64,000 bases of DNA from Cyrtodaria siliqua (GCA_037043455.1 JAWPHD010001329.1:62001-126000); one strand, 5' to 3'; positions 1-62,866 are shown, counted from the first letter of the stretch. A program made the numbers and translations. The notes: a model not told the origin generated them from the letters alone.

Positions 1-1940
1 TTATTAACGGGTTCTAAAACACCGTGATTCAATATGCGTAAAATGAATTATGAGTTGGTTTGATGCTTCAGTTTCGGGGTTTGGGCTGTCTGGTTAAAAC
101 CTTCATATTGTGTCTATAGAGTGTGGATTGTCAATATATATATATACCTCGTCGGCAGTAGGTTTAGAAACGGTGTACATATGATGTACAATTTGGCTGT
201 TGTTGGCGGGATAGCTACTTTAATGTACATACGCTTTTGTTGTTTGATACATACTTCAAGATTACGGTGTGCCCCTTTAAAAGCGGGTGTGAAGTGTTAT
301 ATATTGATAATAAACGGTAGCAGACATAATTTCAGGCGTGGCACTTTTTTTTATTTATTCATTTAAAAAAAAAATCTATGGTGATGGAAATGTATACCTA
401 TTATCTTCAGATTCAACCTTGGCTTAAAAGGAGAGCATCAGGGGTTTTGCCAGAAAAAACGTTCCAATTCATGATAAAAACGTCAAATCAAAATATGGTG
501 TTAGTATCGTTCAAATCTAGAATTTTAATTCACCATTTATTTCAAATGGAATCGGCGGTAAACTGATTTAGTTAAAGAAAGATACAAATATCGGACAGGG
601 AATGCAGCATTCAAGGACGACAGTCAACCACAAAACACACAAACAAACACGCAAACAGACAAACGATAAGGCAAAAGTAATAAAAAATGCAAACGACATC
701 ACAAACACAAAAGGGTTGACAATAGGGCTACTGCCTTGGAACGGTCAGTGGCAACAAAGGCCACTGGGGGTCTACCCTGGTGGCTAGCCCAGGATAACGC
801 ATATGTTACCGTGCAAAATGAATTTCGTTGTTAATAAGGAGTTGTTTTCATTATGTATAGACCCTTTAGAATAGAACATATCAGTATGTGTCACCTTAAA
901 TCGGACCCGTGTGTGTGTGTGTGTGTAATTCTAAGGTTTATAGTCCGTCCGCCAACGAACACGTCAGGGTATACCTGACGCGATGGGCACAATAGAGTCT
1001 GGACTTTTAAAATCGGACCCTAAGACTCTCATGAAAAGCCTGATGTACCCTCTGTGATACCGTGTTCCTAAATAAGAAGTAGATCTATAGGCCCTATATC
1101 TATTCAGTATTTGCTTGGTCTTTTTTTTTTAGAAACTGCATTTTGAAAATGAATGATAAAAATAGTAATAATGACAGAATAGCGCGATTTATCTCCGATT
1201 ACTTTGTTACACCGACATATAGCAAATGTGTTTAACAAAAATGAGAAGCAAAAACAAAGGCAAAAAGGAGCAACTTTTTTTTCCATTTAGAGTATATAAG
1301 AGGAGGATGCCGCATTGCAACGCATTTCCACCTTTTTATGGTTTTCAGATACGCAATGATACTTCTTAGATCTCTAGAGTATCTTAGGTGGGGTTGGCTT
1401 TAAAGGGACGCAAGGCAATCTTGTTGTTTGTTGTTTTTTTTAAACTCACGGCGTCCCGTTAGTTTTTCTACATAACTTGGATTTGTTCATTTAATCAATT
1501 AATTAACAAATAGTATAATCAAACTGCGTTTGCATATTAATAACTGTTGATTGTATTGCACCAATAATATATTTAACCCTATTGTTGAAACTCAAACCTT
1601 TATTTAGTTATATGCAAGCAGGTTTAAAAAAATCAAATGCTGAATAAATAAAAACGCTAATTTTCTGATAAATACGTCATTTAACAGAGTCCCAGATAAG
1701 CAGTTTTGGGGGTATTCAGGGGCGTAGCTAGACTGTTTTAAATGTATACGCAAGATCATTGAAGATCTACATGCTAGGGAGGATGGAGGCATCCCCAGAT
1801 TTTTTTCTTTTTAGATACCATGTGGTGCATTTTGGGAATATTTTCCATACATTTCAATACTGCGGGGTTAATATGATTTAGTCTGAATTTTCCAAATGTT
1901 TTGAAAACCGAATAAAAAGATTTGTTTTAATTTCTGTTTG

Positions 1941-2222
1941 GGTTCAATCCTCCGTGGTGCCACTGAGTTTCGTCGGTGTGTTCTTGGGCAAGACATTTTC
2001 CTTAGCCTCGTCCGTCGGATGGGGACGTAAACCGGGCGGTCCCGTGTATCGGTCTATCCTCCGAGCACTTTAAAGAACCATAGGAATCTATTTGATAATA
2101 AGAGTAGGGCACGGTTCCCGGATTCCTATGTCTTCCCCCCCCCCCCCCCCCCCCCCCCCCTCTCTGGCTCTAAATAACCTATATACTGTGTTGATGAGCC
2201 GTTAAACAACATTCAATTCAAT
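1941..2222 (+). mobile_element. SINE-like remnant with tRNA-type B box
   Basis: GGTTCAATCC at 1941-1950 matches the RNA polymerase III B-box consensus. It is followed by a body typical of mollusc tRNA-derived short repeats (GGGCAAGACATTTTCC, then GGGACG...CCGGGCGGTCCCG), a long C tract, and an end reading GATGAGCCGTTAAACAAC then ATTCAATTCAATT. No clear A box or flanking target duplication was found, so the 5' boundary is uncertain. The classification comes from recognising the motifs, not from a database search. Confidence 0.45.
2135..2160 (+). repeat. Poly-C tract, 26 bases
   Basis: An uninterrupted run of C inside the SINE-like remnant. The run length in an assembly is unreliable for homopolymers of this size. 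Confidence 0.9.
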
Positions 2223-3182
2223 TGTTTACAATGTGTACGCAGCTGCGTACTTACTTTGCGTACAAGTAGCTACGCCACTAGTATTTCATTGAAGAATTGG
2301 CATTAACAAAGAAACATAGGAGTAAAAATCAGCATTGGTAAATTACAATTCTTAATAAAAATGCATATTTGAGTAAAGGGGCGTACCTGGGCATACGCAC
2401 TGACGCACGTGCGTACAGGCTATTAAAGAAGCAAACAAATAAAAAAGGCTAAAAATGCGGAAAATGCAATAAAAACTGAAGGTATAGGGGGGGTTAGGCA
2501 CATTTGTAAATCCAAAACTCGATGGTGCGTATACCTAAATTAGCCCCAGGAACGCCCCTGAACATATATAAAAATCATAATCAGCATTGCAGATCAATTT
2601 AGGCGGTAAAATACCCTTTGACATAATTAGCTCTGCTTCAAAATTGCGTGTGTCCCTTTAATTAAAGTCTTTTTCAGAAATTGGGGCGAACGCCGGTTAA
2701 TCACCCACACCAACCCACCACTGCAGGAATCCCCCTAAATGCGCGACACCCCATTGAATTTGATTAAAAATCAGAAGCCAGATCAATGATGTAAGAAGTG
2801 GTTTATTACGTCTCGGACCAGATCGAAATTCTACTTTCGCTTTGAACTAAATAGTGTGTAAAACGTCCACGCACCTGTCCGTGATGTCATCGATTTCTGT
2901 GATCTAATTTGTTCTGTGTTCCCATGATGCCCTCGTAACCCCACCCAGCGCTGTCAGGTTGATGATCGGCGCAATGAAATGTCGGAACTTGGTGAATTTG
3001 TGCTATTTTCATGACTAATTAAAATTTCTAGGGCTCCCTCGTGGATTTATCTCCCTATAGCCCGGGGAGGGAAAATCGCTTTATTCACGGATTACCGATC
3101 GGATAACAGGGCGGTGGGACGTCTTTTTATATGGTGTGTTCTGCCTGATATTAGGCAAAATTTCGTCCATTTTGTCCACAAG

Positions 3183-53576
<50,394 letters not shown>

Positions 53577-53796
53577 GTAAGTTGTTTATGTGCCTTTGTT
53601 ATAAATCATATTTATATAGTACATGTATCTTGCATTTTGAGCCATGTGAGATAATGTGTCAAAGACTAGACGGTTTCCTACAAGCTACATGCATCCCGAA
53701 ACACAAGTATCTCGAAACACAAGTATCCCGAAACACAAGGCTGTATAAAAATGATGCGACAGCTTGCATGGTCATTGTCATTATTTGAGATAACAG

Positions 53797-55306
53797 GAGG
53801 TGCATTTGCAAATTCAGATTCCATGAGGTGTATTCGTAAATTCAGATTCCATGAAGTGTATTCACTAATTTAGCTTCCATGAGGTGTATTCGCTAATTCA
53901 GATTCCATGAGGAGCATTTGCTAATTCAGCTATCCATGAGGTGTATTTGCTAATTCAGATTCCATGAGGTGCATTTGCTAATTCAGCTTCCATGAGGTGT
54001 ATGTACTAATTCAGCTTCCATGACATGTATTTCGCTAATTCAGCTACCATGAGGTGTATTCGCTAATTCGGATTCCATGAGGTGTATTCGCTAATTAAGA
54101 TTCCTTGAAGTGTATTCGCTAGTTCAGCTTCCTTGAAGTGTATTCGCTAATTCAGCTCCCATGAAGTGTATTCGCTAATTCAGATTCCATGAGGTGTATT
54201 CGCTAATTCAGCTTCAATGAGGTGTATTTACTAATTCAGTTTCCATGAAGTGTATATGCGCTAATTCAGCTTCCATGAGGTGTATTGGCTAGTTCAGCTT
54301 CCTTGAAGTGTATTCGCTAATTCAGATTCCATGAGGTGCATTCGCTAATTCAGCTTTCATGAGGTGCATTTGCTAATTCAGCTTCCATGAAGTGCATTTG
54401 CTTATTCAGGTTCCATGAGGTGTATTTGCTAATTCAGGTTCCATGAGGTGTATTTGGTTATTCAGGTTCCATGAGGTGTATTTGCTAATTCAGGTTCCAT
54501 GAGGTGTTTTTGCTTATTCAGATTCCATGAGGTGTATTCGCTAGTTCAGCTTCCTTGAAGTGTATTCGCTAATTCAGCTTCCATGAAGTATGTTCGCTAA
54601 TTCAGATTCCATGAGGTGCATTCGCTAATTCAGCTTCGATAAGGTGCATTTGCTAATTCAGCTTCCATGAAGTGTATTCGCTAATTCAGCTTCCATGAGG
54701 TGTATTTGCTAATTTAGGTTCCATGAGGTGTATTCGCTTATTAAGATTCCATGAAGTGTATTCGCTAATTCAGATTCCATGAGGTGCATTCGCTAATTCA
54801 GCTTCCATGAGGTGCATTTGCTAATTCAGCTTCCATGAAGTGCATTTGCTAATTCAGCTCCCATGAGGTGTATTTGCTTATTCAGGTTCCATGAGGTGTA
54901 TTTGCTAATTCAGGTTCCATGAGGTGTATTTACTAATTCAGCTTCCATGAGGTGTACTTCCATGAGGTGTATTCGCAAGTTCAGCTCCTTGAAGTGTATT
55001 CGCTAATTCAGCTTCCATGAAGTGTATTCGCTAATTCAGATTCCATGAGGTGTATTTGCTAATTCAGCTTTCATGAAGTGTATTTGCTAATTCAGATTCC
55101 ATGAAGTGTATTTGCTAATTCAGCTTCCATGAGGTGCATTTGCTAATTCAGCTTTCATGAAGTGTATTTGCTAATTCAGGTTCCATGAGGTGTATTTGCT
55201 AATTCAGCTTCGATGAGGTGTATTTGCTTATTCAGCTTCCATGAGGTGTATTCGCTAATTCCGATTCCATGAGGTGTATTTGCTGATTCCGATTCCATGA
55301 GGTGTA
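53797..55306 (+). repeat. Minisatellite, 28-bp unit, about 53 copies
   Basis: TTCCATGAGGTGTATTCGCT then AATTCAGC. Variable positions are GAGG/GAAG, TGTA/TGCA, TCGC/TTGC and CAGC/CAGA/CAGG, occurring in many combinations. Some units are shortened (near 54950) or lengthened (near 54250). It is unrelated to the 28-bp arrays at 13347 and 39362. Confidence 0.94.
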
Positions 55307-55658
55307 CAATTATTTGACCAGTTCTGCGACAGTGCCAGTTCTAGGCCAATTGAATTTCCATCCCTATCTGCGCATTTATAGCTGTTTTCAGATTGATATA
55401 TAAAGCTCTACGAAATGATTCATCCAACTAGAAAATAGGATTAAGATATTTTGTGATAAAAAATATGTATTGCTTAATAATACAGTGTCCGAAATCTACC
55501 ATTTTGTACATGAACAAAATTGAAGTAAATCAAATGTATAGGTACTGTATAATTATGAAAATGAGGATAATTTGACCTCAGTGATAATAATCACTGGTGC
55601 GGAACTGGGTAAGCATGCTAAATTGGCCGATTTACTGATGTGTGATCATTATACATGA
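55307..55658. other. Intron sequence without recognised feature
   Basis: AT-rich, no feature. Confidence 0.4.
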
Positions 55659-55933
55659 TACAGTACAGCTCACACGAAACCCACACTTTACTCTTTCACG
55701 CCGAGTAAGGAATTTACAAATCGCGTAATTATGCGAAGCTTTGACGATAAAACTACTCGGAGTCAGAATCAGCTACGCGAAAAGCTCTCGGCGTAATTAC
55801 GCCACGATACTTCGTGTAGACAAACTCGGAGTTTGCCAAGTCGAAACTGTACAGTAATTATTATACTGTAAATTATAATTATATTTTTAATTAATTGTTA
55901 TTTACTATTCTGCTTTTTATTGATTGATTGATT

Positions 55934-57072
55934 CTGGGCTCTTCATTGGACCAAAAAATGTTTAGCCATTTTGGCTAAACCACCTCAGTTTTCTTTAGCC
56001 AATGGGATTTTTGTTTAGCCATTTTTGGCTATGCTTTTTTAGCCATTTTAGCAGAATTTAATACAATTTCCGATTACATATTTGTATAATTTTCTTACCA
56101 TTAATATATATGTATATATATTAAACCAAGTTGAATGATATTAATTCTTTGACAGTTTCTAACAGTTAGATGGTTACATGAACATGGTTAAAACTTGATT
56201 TTAATATATTGCCTCTATTATCACCACTGCCTCTATTATTTGTCACAGTTGGGGACATGTTCCAATGATGAATGTTGTAAGAAAACACAATTTTAAGCAT
56301 ACATGTATGCAGGTTCATTTTTATGACCTTTTTATATGTTGGTGCGTCGTGAAACCCTTCAATCAATCAAGCAATCAATCAATCAAGAAAGCAACCAAGC
56401 ATGTACCCATGATGGAAAAAACGGATGACATAGTTATACATAGTTATTGTTCTGTTTCGTGTGGCCACGCGTACAACTCGAAAGAAATGGCTTGGTTTCA
56501 ATGCGCGAAAACAGATGACAATGTATTGTTTACATGTTGTTTACATGTACGTATCATTGGCTACTTTCAGTTTTGAATAACGGAGTTACAAAGTCATTAT
56601 TTTAGTTAAAAGGGTGTAAATCTTTGTATGAGAAAGGTTAATTATTACCATTTTGATAATATGTCTTCGTTTTGTTTTCGCGCTGTTTTGCGTTGTTTTT
56701 GTTATTGAAAAATGCGACTTTTTTTCGGCAAGCTCTTGTTGGGTTTACAATTTTCCTCCAGTGTAAGCACACCAAGTGAGTTGCAGTTAGACGTCGCTAG
56801 GTAAAATAAGCCGTGTGTAATATAAAGCGCAATTGTCGTAACACCGTCTATAGATTTTAGCTCTTCTGTAAACACAGAGAACCCGTCAAGGATTATTCAG
56901 AAAAACATGGCCGCGCCCACGAACTACTTTCGCCAATTTCGCCAATACCAGCCGTCAGTTTACATGGGTTAAAATGACTTTAGCCAAATTGGCGAAAGCA
57001 CTTGACAAAAGTTTCGCCATTTGCAATTTGATTTCGCCTATGGCGACTGGCGAAGGCAAATGAAGAGCCCAG
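55934..57072 (+). mobile_element. hAT-like non-autonomous element nested in the preceding element
   Basis: Inverted ends CTGGGCTCTTCATT (55934-55947) and AATGAAGAGCCCAG (57059-57072) match at 14 of 14. The flanks read TGATTGATT on the left and TGATTGAAT on the right, consistent with an 8-9-bp target duplication. Inside, TTTAGCCATTTTGGCTAA-type words at the left and TTTCGCCAATTTCGCCAA and GGCGAAA at the right form irregular subterminal repeats. There is no transposase frame. Confidence 0.72.
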
Positions 57073-57700
57073 TGATTGAATGGTGTTTTACGGCACATCG
57101 ACACATAAATAGGTCATATTGTGCGCAAAAACCGACGAAAGATGAATTGAGTTGGGGTTTTAAGGCGCACCAACACATGAAAAGGTTATATGACGCCTAG
57201 CAGGCATGAACATGCCAGGCTCATCTTCCATGTACATCGCGATAAAATATGGAAAATGGGCCTAGAACCTTCTCACCCTGAACTGCAGAGTTGCTGCAAT
57301 ATCTATCGTAGAAACTCCATTTATGCTGGAGCCACGTTATTGTTTTTCTGCCACTGCTCTTTTGATTCGAGCGAGATGGCACCTGAAACAATGCAGGGAT
57401 CATGATGAAGACCTTTAATGAACATGAACAAAAAATGATAAAATGAACATGAATTTGGGGGGATTCTACCCCTCTGCCTACCCCTCCAAAGGGATCTGCA
57501 GTGGCCCTATTCTTTGCCCCGTGACCAAATGGGGCCCCTGGCAACCACACGGGGCTGACGAAAGATGAAGAAATTAAGTAGTAATTAAAAATTAATGTAA
57601 ATATAAAACTATTAAAAATAAGGGATGATATGGTAGTAATATAAACCATGTATGTAAATCAACAAATGCCCGTCGACGGGTATATAAACAAGTAAATATA
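57073..57700. other. Repeat-rich stretch inside the composite element
   Basis: Two related segments, GGTGTTTTACGGCACATCGA at 57082 and GGGGTTTTAAGGCGCACCAA at 57154, are forms of a short repeat common in molluscs. Open stretches on both strands here have no recognisable protein character. Confidence 0.4.
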
Positions 57701-58190
57701 TATATATACGCTTTTTATTAATAATACATTGATGGGATCTTATGTCAGAAATAATCAGAAAAAAATGTACAGAATTCCGCGTCATAAACCCGTTGTTAGT
57801 GCCACCTTGTTAAAAGAACATGGCCAAGGATTATGGGTATTTCTGTCGGTTGAAGAATTGTGACTTTTGGACAACAGAAACGAACAAAACTTGTGATTAA
57901 ATGCATTAAAAGTTTGAATTACGTATTTGTTTCGAAATTTATTCATTGCATTTATCAGTCTTGCGCAGAAAAGATGCACTCGGTGTCTCATTGTTTGTAC
58001 TGTTTCTGGCTATTGGCTTTTTCAAGCGCGCTGTTGGACAATTTGAAAAGTTGTCAGAAAATTCAGATTTTTCCCCAATAATAAATCACCACAGGTGTGC
58101 ACTCATGGTTAATTGGATTCTACGCGGAGTAACTTGGAGTGCGAGTGACTCGACAATGGCGTACTTTCGCCGCATGGATTCGTGATCTGT

Positions 58191-58958
58191 AGATATGTCA
58201 GCTTTAACATGATGTGTAGCTATGTCAGCTTTAACATGATATGGTTTAGTCAGCTTTAACATGGTAGGTAGCTATGGCAGCTTTAACATGATCTTTAGCC
58301 ATGTCAGATTTAACATGATATGTAGCTGTCAGCTTTAACATGATAATGGTTAAGTCAGCTTTAACATGATATGTAGTATGTCAGCTTTTGACATATGACG
58401 GCTTTAACATTGTCTATGGCTGTCATCTTTAACATGATATATGGCTATGACAGCTTTAACATGATCTCTGTAGCTGTGTCAGCTTTAACATGATATTGCT
58501 GTCAGCTTTAACATGATATGTAGCTATGGCAGCTTTAACATGATATATATGGCTAGGTCATCTTTAACGTGTTATAGGGCTAAGTCAGTTTTAACATGAT
58601 ATGACTATGTCAGCTTTAACATGATACGGCTATGTCAGCTTTAACATGATATGGCTATGTCAGCTTTAAATGATATGGCTATGTCAGCTTTAACATGATA
58701 TGGCTATGTCAGCTTTAACATGATATGGCTATGTCAGCTTTAACATGATATGGCTATGTCAGCTTTAACATGATATGGCTATATCAGCTTTAACATGATA
58801 TGGCTATGTCAGCTTTAACATGATATGGCTATGTTAACATAATATGGCTATGTCAGCTTTAACATGATATGGCTATGTTAACATAATATGGCTATGTCAG
58901 CTTTAACATGATATGGCTATGTTAACATAATATGGCTATGTCAGCTTTAACATGATAA
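58191..58958 (+). repeat. Minisatellite, 25-bp unit, with degenerate left half and homogeneous right half
   Basis: TATGGCTATGTCAGCTTTAA then CATGA. From 58191 to about 58600 unit lengths vary widely. From about 58610 the units are nearly identical. At 58815-58950 a compound unit including ATGGCTATGTTAACATAATA is repeated three times. Confidence 0.92.
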
Positions 58959-59334
58959 TTTGTATTGCTGCAAGATAGTAGTGACCTAAGTGCACATACA
59001 CATGGGTGACAAATGCTTCTATTTATGGTTGATGATTATACCTAATTATATAAAATTATATTGGACCAATTCTCGGTCAGATTGTTGGCTTTTGGGTATC
59101 CATTAGTTCAGTAATGGGATTATGTAAGTTGACACAGTCTTAACTTTATGGTGTTTTTCATCTGGAAACTTATATTGATTAATAGCCCTATTGATTTGCC
59201 AGCGTTATTAGCCTAGTTGCAGGGCATGTTTATTAGGACACTGTCTAGTGCCAGAAGGAACTTGGAATGTGCTAGTGTTTTCTGTAAAGAGTACCATCAG
59301 TGTTAGAATGTTTTATCTGAACTCCAAGTCATTG
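58959..59334. other. Intron sequence without recognised feature
   Basis: AT-rich, no feature. Confidence 0.4.
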
Positions 59335-59582
59335 CTAGGCCATCCTTAAAAATACATTTGTTTGCTGTTTCCCGACCCTGGATTAGGTGGGTAGGTAGGC
59401 AGGTGAAGAATTATTTTTTTTATCTGAAGACAGTAAAAACCTTAAGAAATGAAAGAAAAATATACTAAAGATAGTAAAAAATTATTTTTTTAAAGAATTG
59501 CTATAAAAAGTTTTGAGTAGGGCCCTTTTTCATGGGTAGGTAGGGAAACAGCAAACCAACAATTTTTTATGGCCGGCCCTAG
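59335..59582 (+). mobile_element. Small inverted-repeat element (about 250 bp MITE)
   Basis: The left arm CTAGGCCATCCTTAAAAATA then TTTGTTTGCTGTTTCCCGAC is an imperfect inverse of the right arm TAGGGAAACAGCAAACCAAC then AATTTTTTATGGCCGGCCCT and AG. GGTGGGTAGGTAGG near the left arm is echoed by GGGTAGGTAGG near the right arm. There is no coding content and no clear target duplication. Confidence 0.65.
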
Positions 59583-60002
59583 AGTATTAATTATGGACTC
59601 CTGCTAGAATGTTTAATATATGGACACAGTTGCAAACATTGTTTATACATATAATTACGCTCCCTTTGGTTGGGAAACCACTGCACTCCTAGACTTGCCT
59701 GAGTTTCTCCATGACCTTAAAGTTTGTTTAAATCAGGTCAAGGCGACATTAAATAGATTTCGAGAATATTTAAAAAAAAAAATAATCTAGGTACTAGACA
59801 TGTTTGTTCAGACGAAGTTCCCAGAGTCAATAATTGCACTGCTCATGGGATCCAAAGCAGTGCAGGAAAATCCTCTCATCCCCTTGCCATGGCGAGTAGA
59901 GTCTGCCATTGGACAAATGACTTTCACCTTCTGCTTGAAATCACAAAAGAGCAGTGCTCACACTGGCCATTTTCAATTAATAACCACACATTTTTTAGTT
60001 TA
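59583..60002. other. Intron sequence without recognised feature
   Basis: AT-rich, no feature. A short open stretch near 59800-60003 has no recognisable homology. Confidence 0.4.
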
Positions 60003-60742
60003 AAAAATAATAGCCAATTTTGACACGTTTGATGAGTCGGGTCCGTCGTAAGAGGATAACCTCTCCATCCATCCCCTTTCTATTTTTGTCTTGCCTTTTA
60101 GAAGAAAAAAAGAGAAATAATTATGTGTTGCTTTTCTGGCGGCGGCAACATTCAAGTTTTGCGTTTAGGTCATTTTCTCACAAACTGTATACACTAGACC
60201 TGTCAAACTTTGCTTATAGTTGTATCTTGGGTGGTACATGGCAACGTGACAAAGCAAATGTCAAAGTGACCTTTACCCTCCAAGCATAGGGCAGATAACG
60301 TAATAATTTTTAGGTTCATATTTTGCGTTTAGGTCACTCTTTCACAAACTGTATGCACTAGACCTTTAAAACTTTGCTTATAGTTGTACTTTGAGTGTTA
60401 CATCGCAACGTGACAAAGCAAATGTGGAAGTGACCTTTACCCTCCAAGCAAACGGCAGATAACTTAATAATTTTTAGGTTCAACTTTTGCATTTAGGTCA
60501 CTTTTTCACAAACTAGGAACTAGACCTTTACAACTTTGCTTATAGTTGTATGTTGAGTGGTACATCGCAACGTGACAAAGCAAAGGGCAAATAACTTAAT
60601 AATTTTACCTTCAACTTTTGCATTGAGGTCAATTTAACGCAAACAATATGCACTACACCTTTCAAACTTTGTTTATAGTTGTATCTAGGGTGGTACTTCG
60701 CAACGTGACAAAGCAGGTGTGGATGTGACCTTGACAAAAAAT
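60003..60742 (+). mobile_element. Family C-type array element, first block
   Basis: After AATAGCCAATTTTGAC and GTCGTAAGAGGATAACCTCT, the family C-like start TTTTTGTCTTGCCTTTTA appears at 60083. Units of about 130-165 bp follow, with TTTGCRTTTAGGTCA, CACAAACTGTATACACTAGA, TTGCTTATAGTTGTATCTTG and CAACGTGACAAAGCAAATGT, at roughly 60150, 60316, 60484 and 60612. Confidence 0.7.
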
Positions 60743-61040
60743 AATAGCCAATTTTGACGCGTTTGATGAGTCGGGTCCGTCGTAAGAGGATAACCTCTCC
60801 ATCCCCTTTCTATTTTTGTCTTGCCTTTTAGAAGAAAAAAAGAGACATAATTATGTGTTGCTTTTCTGGCGGCGGCGGCGGCGGCAACATTCAAGTTTTG
60901 CGTTTAGGTCATTTTCTCACAAACTGTATACACTAGACCTTTTAAACTTTGCTTATAGTTATATCTTGAGTGGTACATTGCAAGGTGACAAAGCAAATGT
61001 GGATGTGACCGTCACCATCCAAGCAAAGGGCAGATAACTG
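60743..61040 (+). mobile_element. Family C-type array element, second block
   Basis: It repeats the beginning of the previous block almost exactly (AATAGCCAATTTTGACGCGT, start motif at 60813, one array unit). (CGG) is expanded at 60873-60884 relative to the first block. This is probably a partial tandem duplication of the element. Confidence 0.75.
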
Positions 61041-61225
61041 TAATTGTTACATTACATCACTTTCTCATGAACTATAATTATGCACTAGATGTTTTAAACG
61101 TAATTTATAGCTTAATCTTTGGAAGAAAAAATATTCTATTTTGGCATAGTTGTGTCTTGGGTAGTGCATCTTTTTGGACGCATGGATTTTATCTATGACC
61201 TTGACCTACTTTTTGGAGCTGATGA
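61041..61225. other. Decayed array units
   Basis: Weak continuation of the preceding unit type (TTTCTCATGAACTATAATTA, TTGTGTCTTGGGTAGTGCAT), with no definable end. Confidence 0.45.
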
Positions 61226-61463
61226 TTTTTAGCTCTACTGGCCAAGGGCCTTCATTTTTCATCCGATCTTTACCAAACTTTAACAGATTGTTAAAATCAA
61301 TGAAAGCTCGGACAAGTTTGAAAACCAGCCAGATCGGATCAGTAACAGCGGAGTTATGGCCCTTGATTTAGTCAAAAATGCTACATTTTGCTGCGTTAAT
61401 ACGATAAGGGCTTTCAATTTTTATCTGATCTTTACCAATCTTTCACCAGATGTTTTGCCTTTT

Positions 61464-62112
61464 TTTTAGCTCTACTGATCAGAGATCAGCAGAGCTTATG
61501 CCGTGGTGCGGCGTCCGTCGTCCGTCCGTCCGTCTGTCTGTCCGTCTGTCCGTCTGTCCGTTAACTTTTATTTGTAGCGACTACTCCTCTGAAACTACTG
61601 GATGGATATTCATAAAACTTTACAGAAATGTTGCCCCTGAAGTCTAGTTGATCCTAGCAAAAATTCATGTTGATGTGAAATCCAAGATGGCCGCAAAAGC
61701 TAAAAATAATTTTTTTAAATTCAAGTTTTTAGCGACTACTTCTTGAAAACTATAAGTGATATTGATATGGGACTTTTTCTAAAATGATCAGCATGACATG
61801 ATGTTGGTCCTTGTCGAAAATCGTTTTGATTTGACGTTAAACATGGCTGCCAGCGGCCATCTTTGTTTACATAGAGTTATATAATAAAAACTTGTAGCGA
61901 CTACTCCTCTGAAACTACTTGACGGATTTTCATGAAACTTCACAGAAATGTTGTTCTTGATGTCTAATTGATCCTAGCAAAATTTCAGGTCGGCCGGAAA
62001 TTAAAGATGGCCGCCACGGCTAAAAATAGATTTTCAAAAATCAAGTTTGTAGTCACTACTTCCTGAAATCAAAATCAATCAGTAGAGCTTCAAGGTCATT
62101 GACCTCTTGTTT
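61464..62112 (+). mobile_element. Family A dimeric-array element, copy 7 (one dimer), shortest intact copy
   Basis: The left end is TTTTTAGCTCTACTGATCAG with the AGATCAGCAGAGCT hairpin. (CCGT/CTGT) repeats, the start monomer, one A and one B monomer follow. The right end has AGGTCATTGACCT at 62093-62105 and CTTGTTT. At about 0.65 kb this is the minimal form with all terminal parts. Confidence 0.9.
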
Positions 62113-62434
62113 ATTATAAGTATATTTTTTTTGTTTATTTTTTTTAAAAACATATATTAGATCTTAAACGAGTTCCCATTTCATAGAAGATTTATGAAAC
62201 GGGTTATGAATTATTTAAATTTTAACGAGCCTTTTGCATTATTTTTATAAGTTGTCACAAATAATAAGTTTATGACTCAGATCTGGGTGAATTTGTAAAA
62301 AATAAAATAGTTTCAGTTAATAAACGTGCGTAGTGTTACAGGTTTAACTCAACCAATCAAAATCGTATGAAATAGAACATTAAATGGGTGTCGACACTGC
62401 TAACAAGGGACGTTTTGTGATAAATATATATATT

Positions 62435-62560
62435 TTTTGATGTTTTTTATTTTATTTAATTATTATTTTCTTTTCATCCTTTTTTGATAATGTTTTTTTT
62501 TGTGTGTTTTTTTTATTGTATTTTTTTATTTTTTTTTCATTTTTTTTGTTTGTAATATTT

Positions 62561-62591
<31 letters not shown>

Positions 62592-62592
62592 G
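62435..62592 (+). repeat. T-rich low-complexity tract with (TA)n
   Basis: Long T runs broken by single bases, with an alternating TA stretch at about 62564-62580. The hydrophobic Phe-rich open stretch across it is meaningless. Confidence 0.85.
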
Positions 62593-62724
62593 TTAACAGG
62601 AAGCATTGCTATGATTTCTAGTTGTGCCTGTTGCATTTTTTTTAGTTCGTTGTTTTCCTTTGTTAAATCTGTAGTTACTTTTTATCTGATCTTTTCCATA
62701 TTTGTTTAGAATTTGAATATAAAT

Positions 62725-62751
62725 CCCCCCCCCCCCCCCCCCCCCCCCCCC
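62725..62751 (+). repeat. Poly-C tract, 27 bases
   Basis: An uninterrupted C run. Its true length is uncertain in any assembly. Confidence 0.9.
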
Positions 62752-62866
62752 TCATCCCTGTTGTTTTTAAAAGAAGTACTGATGGGAATTTTGCCTCCTC
62801 CCCTCCCCACCCCACCTATCCTATCTATCCCTGTTGTTTTAAAAGAAGTACTGATGGGAATTTTAA
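62752..62866 (+). repeat. Direct duplication of about 47 bp
   Basis: ATCCCTGTTGTTTTTAAAAG then AAGTACTGATGGGAATTTT occurs at 62753 and again at 62826 with one fewer T. A CT/CA-rich spacer lies between. Confidence 0.85.

Larger units (their letters stand above)
1..3182. other. Upstream flank and presumed 5' region of the Gs-alpha gene
   Basis: No protein-coding exon is recognised here. The stretch is AT-rich with a (GT)9 tract at 909-926, a SINE-like remnant at 1941-2222 and a 26-base C run. Short GCGTAC-rich stretches occur near 2230-2280 and 2380-2420. The promoter and 5'UTR of the gene probably lie in the last few hundred bases, but I cannot place a transcription start. A TATATGG motif near 3130 is only about 50 bases from the start codon, so it is not convincing as a TATA box. 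An upstream non-coding exon is possible. Confidence 0.5.
55659..58190 (+). mobile_element. Composite CAGT-ended inverted-repeat element carrying a nested insertion
   Basis: The left end TACAGTACAGCTCACACGAA and subterminal ACTCGGAGT words match 16574. The core segment at 55870-55930 matches 15190-15245. After the nested element the core resumes at about 57708 (TTTTTATTAATAATACATTG through TTAAATGCATTAAAAGTTTG), matching 15244-15500. The probable right end is CCGCATGGATTCGTGATCTG then TA at about 58170-58191, a weak inverted match to the left end. Host length without the insert is roughly 0.8-1.4 kb. There is no transposase frame. Confidence 0.6.

Noticed and set aside
57221..57649. 142-codon open frame on the - strand
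   Set aside because: It crosses several short mollusc-type repeats and the composite element, has mixed composition and no domain. Considered chance.
60003..61040. Possible coding exon with Arg-rich start (repeated open frames of about 73-89 codons)
   Set aside because: The two similar frames exist because the block is duplicated. The sequence belongs to an array-bearing repeat and shows no protein domain.
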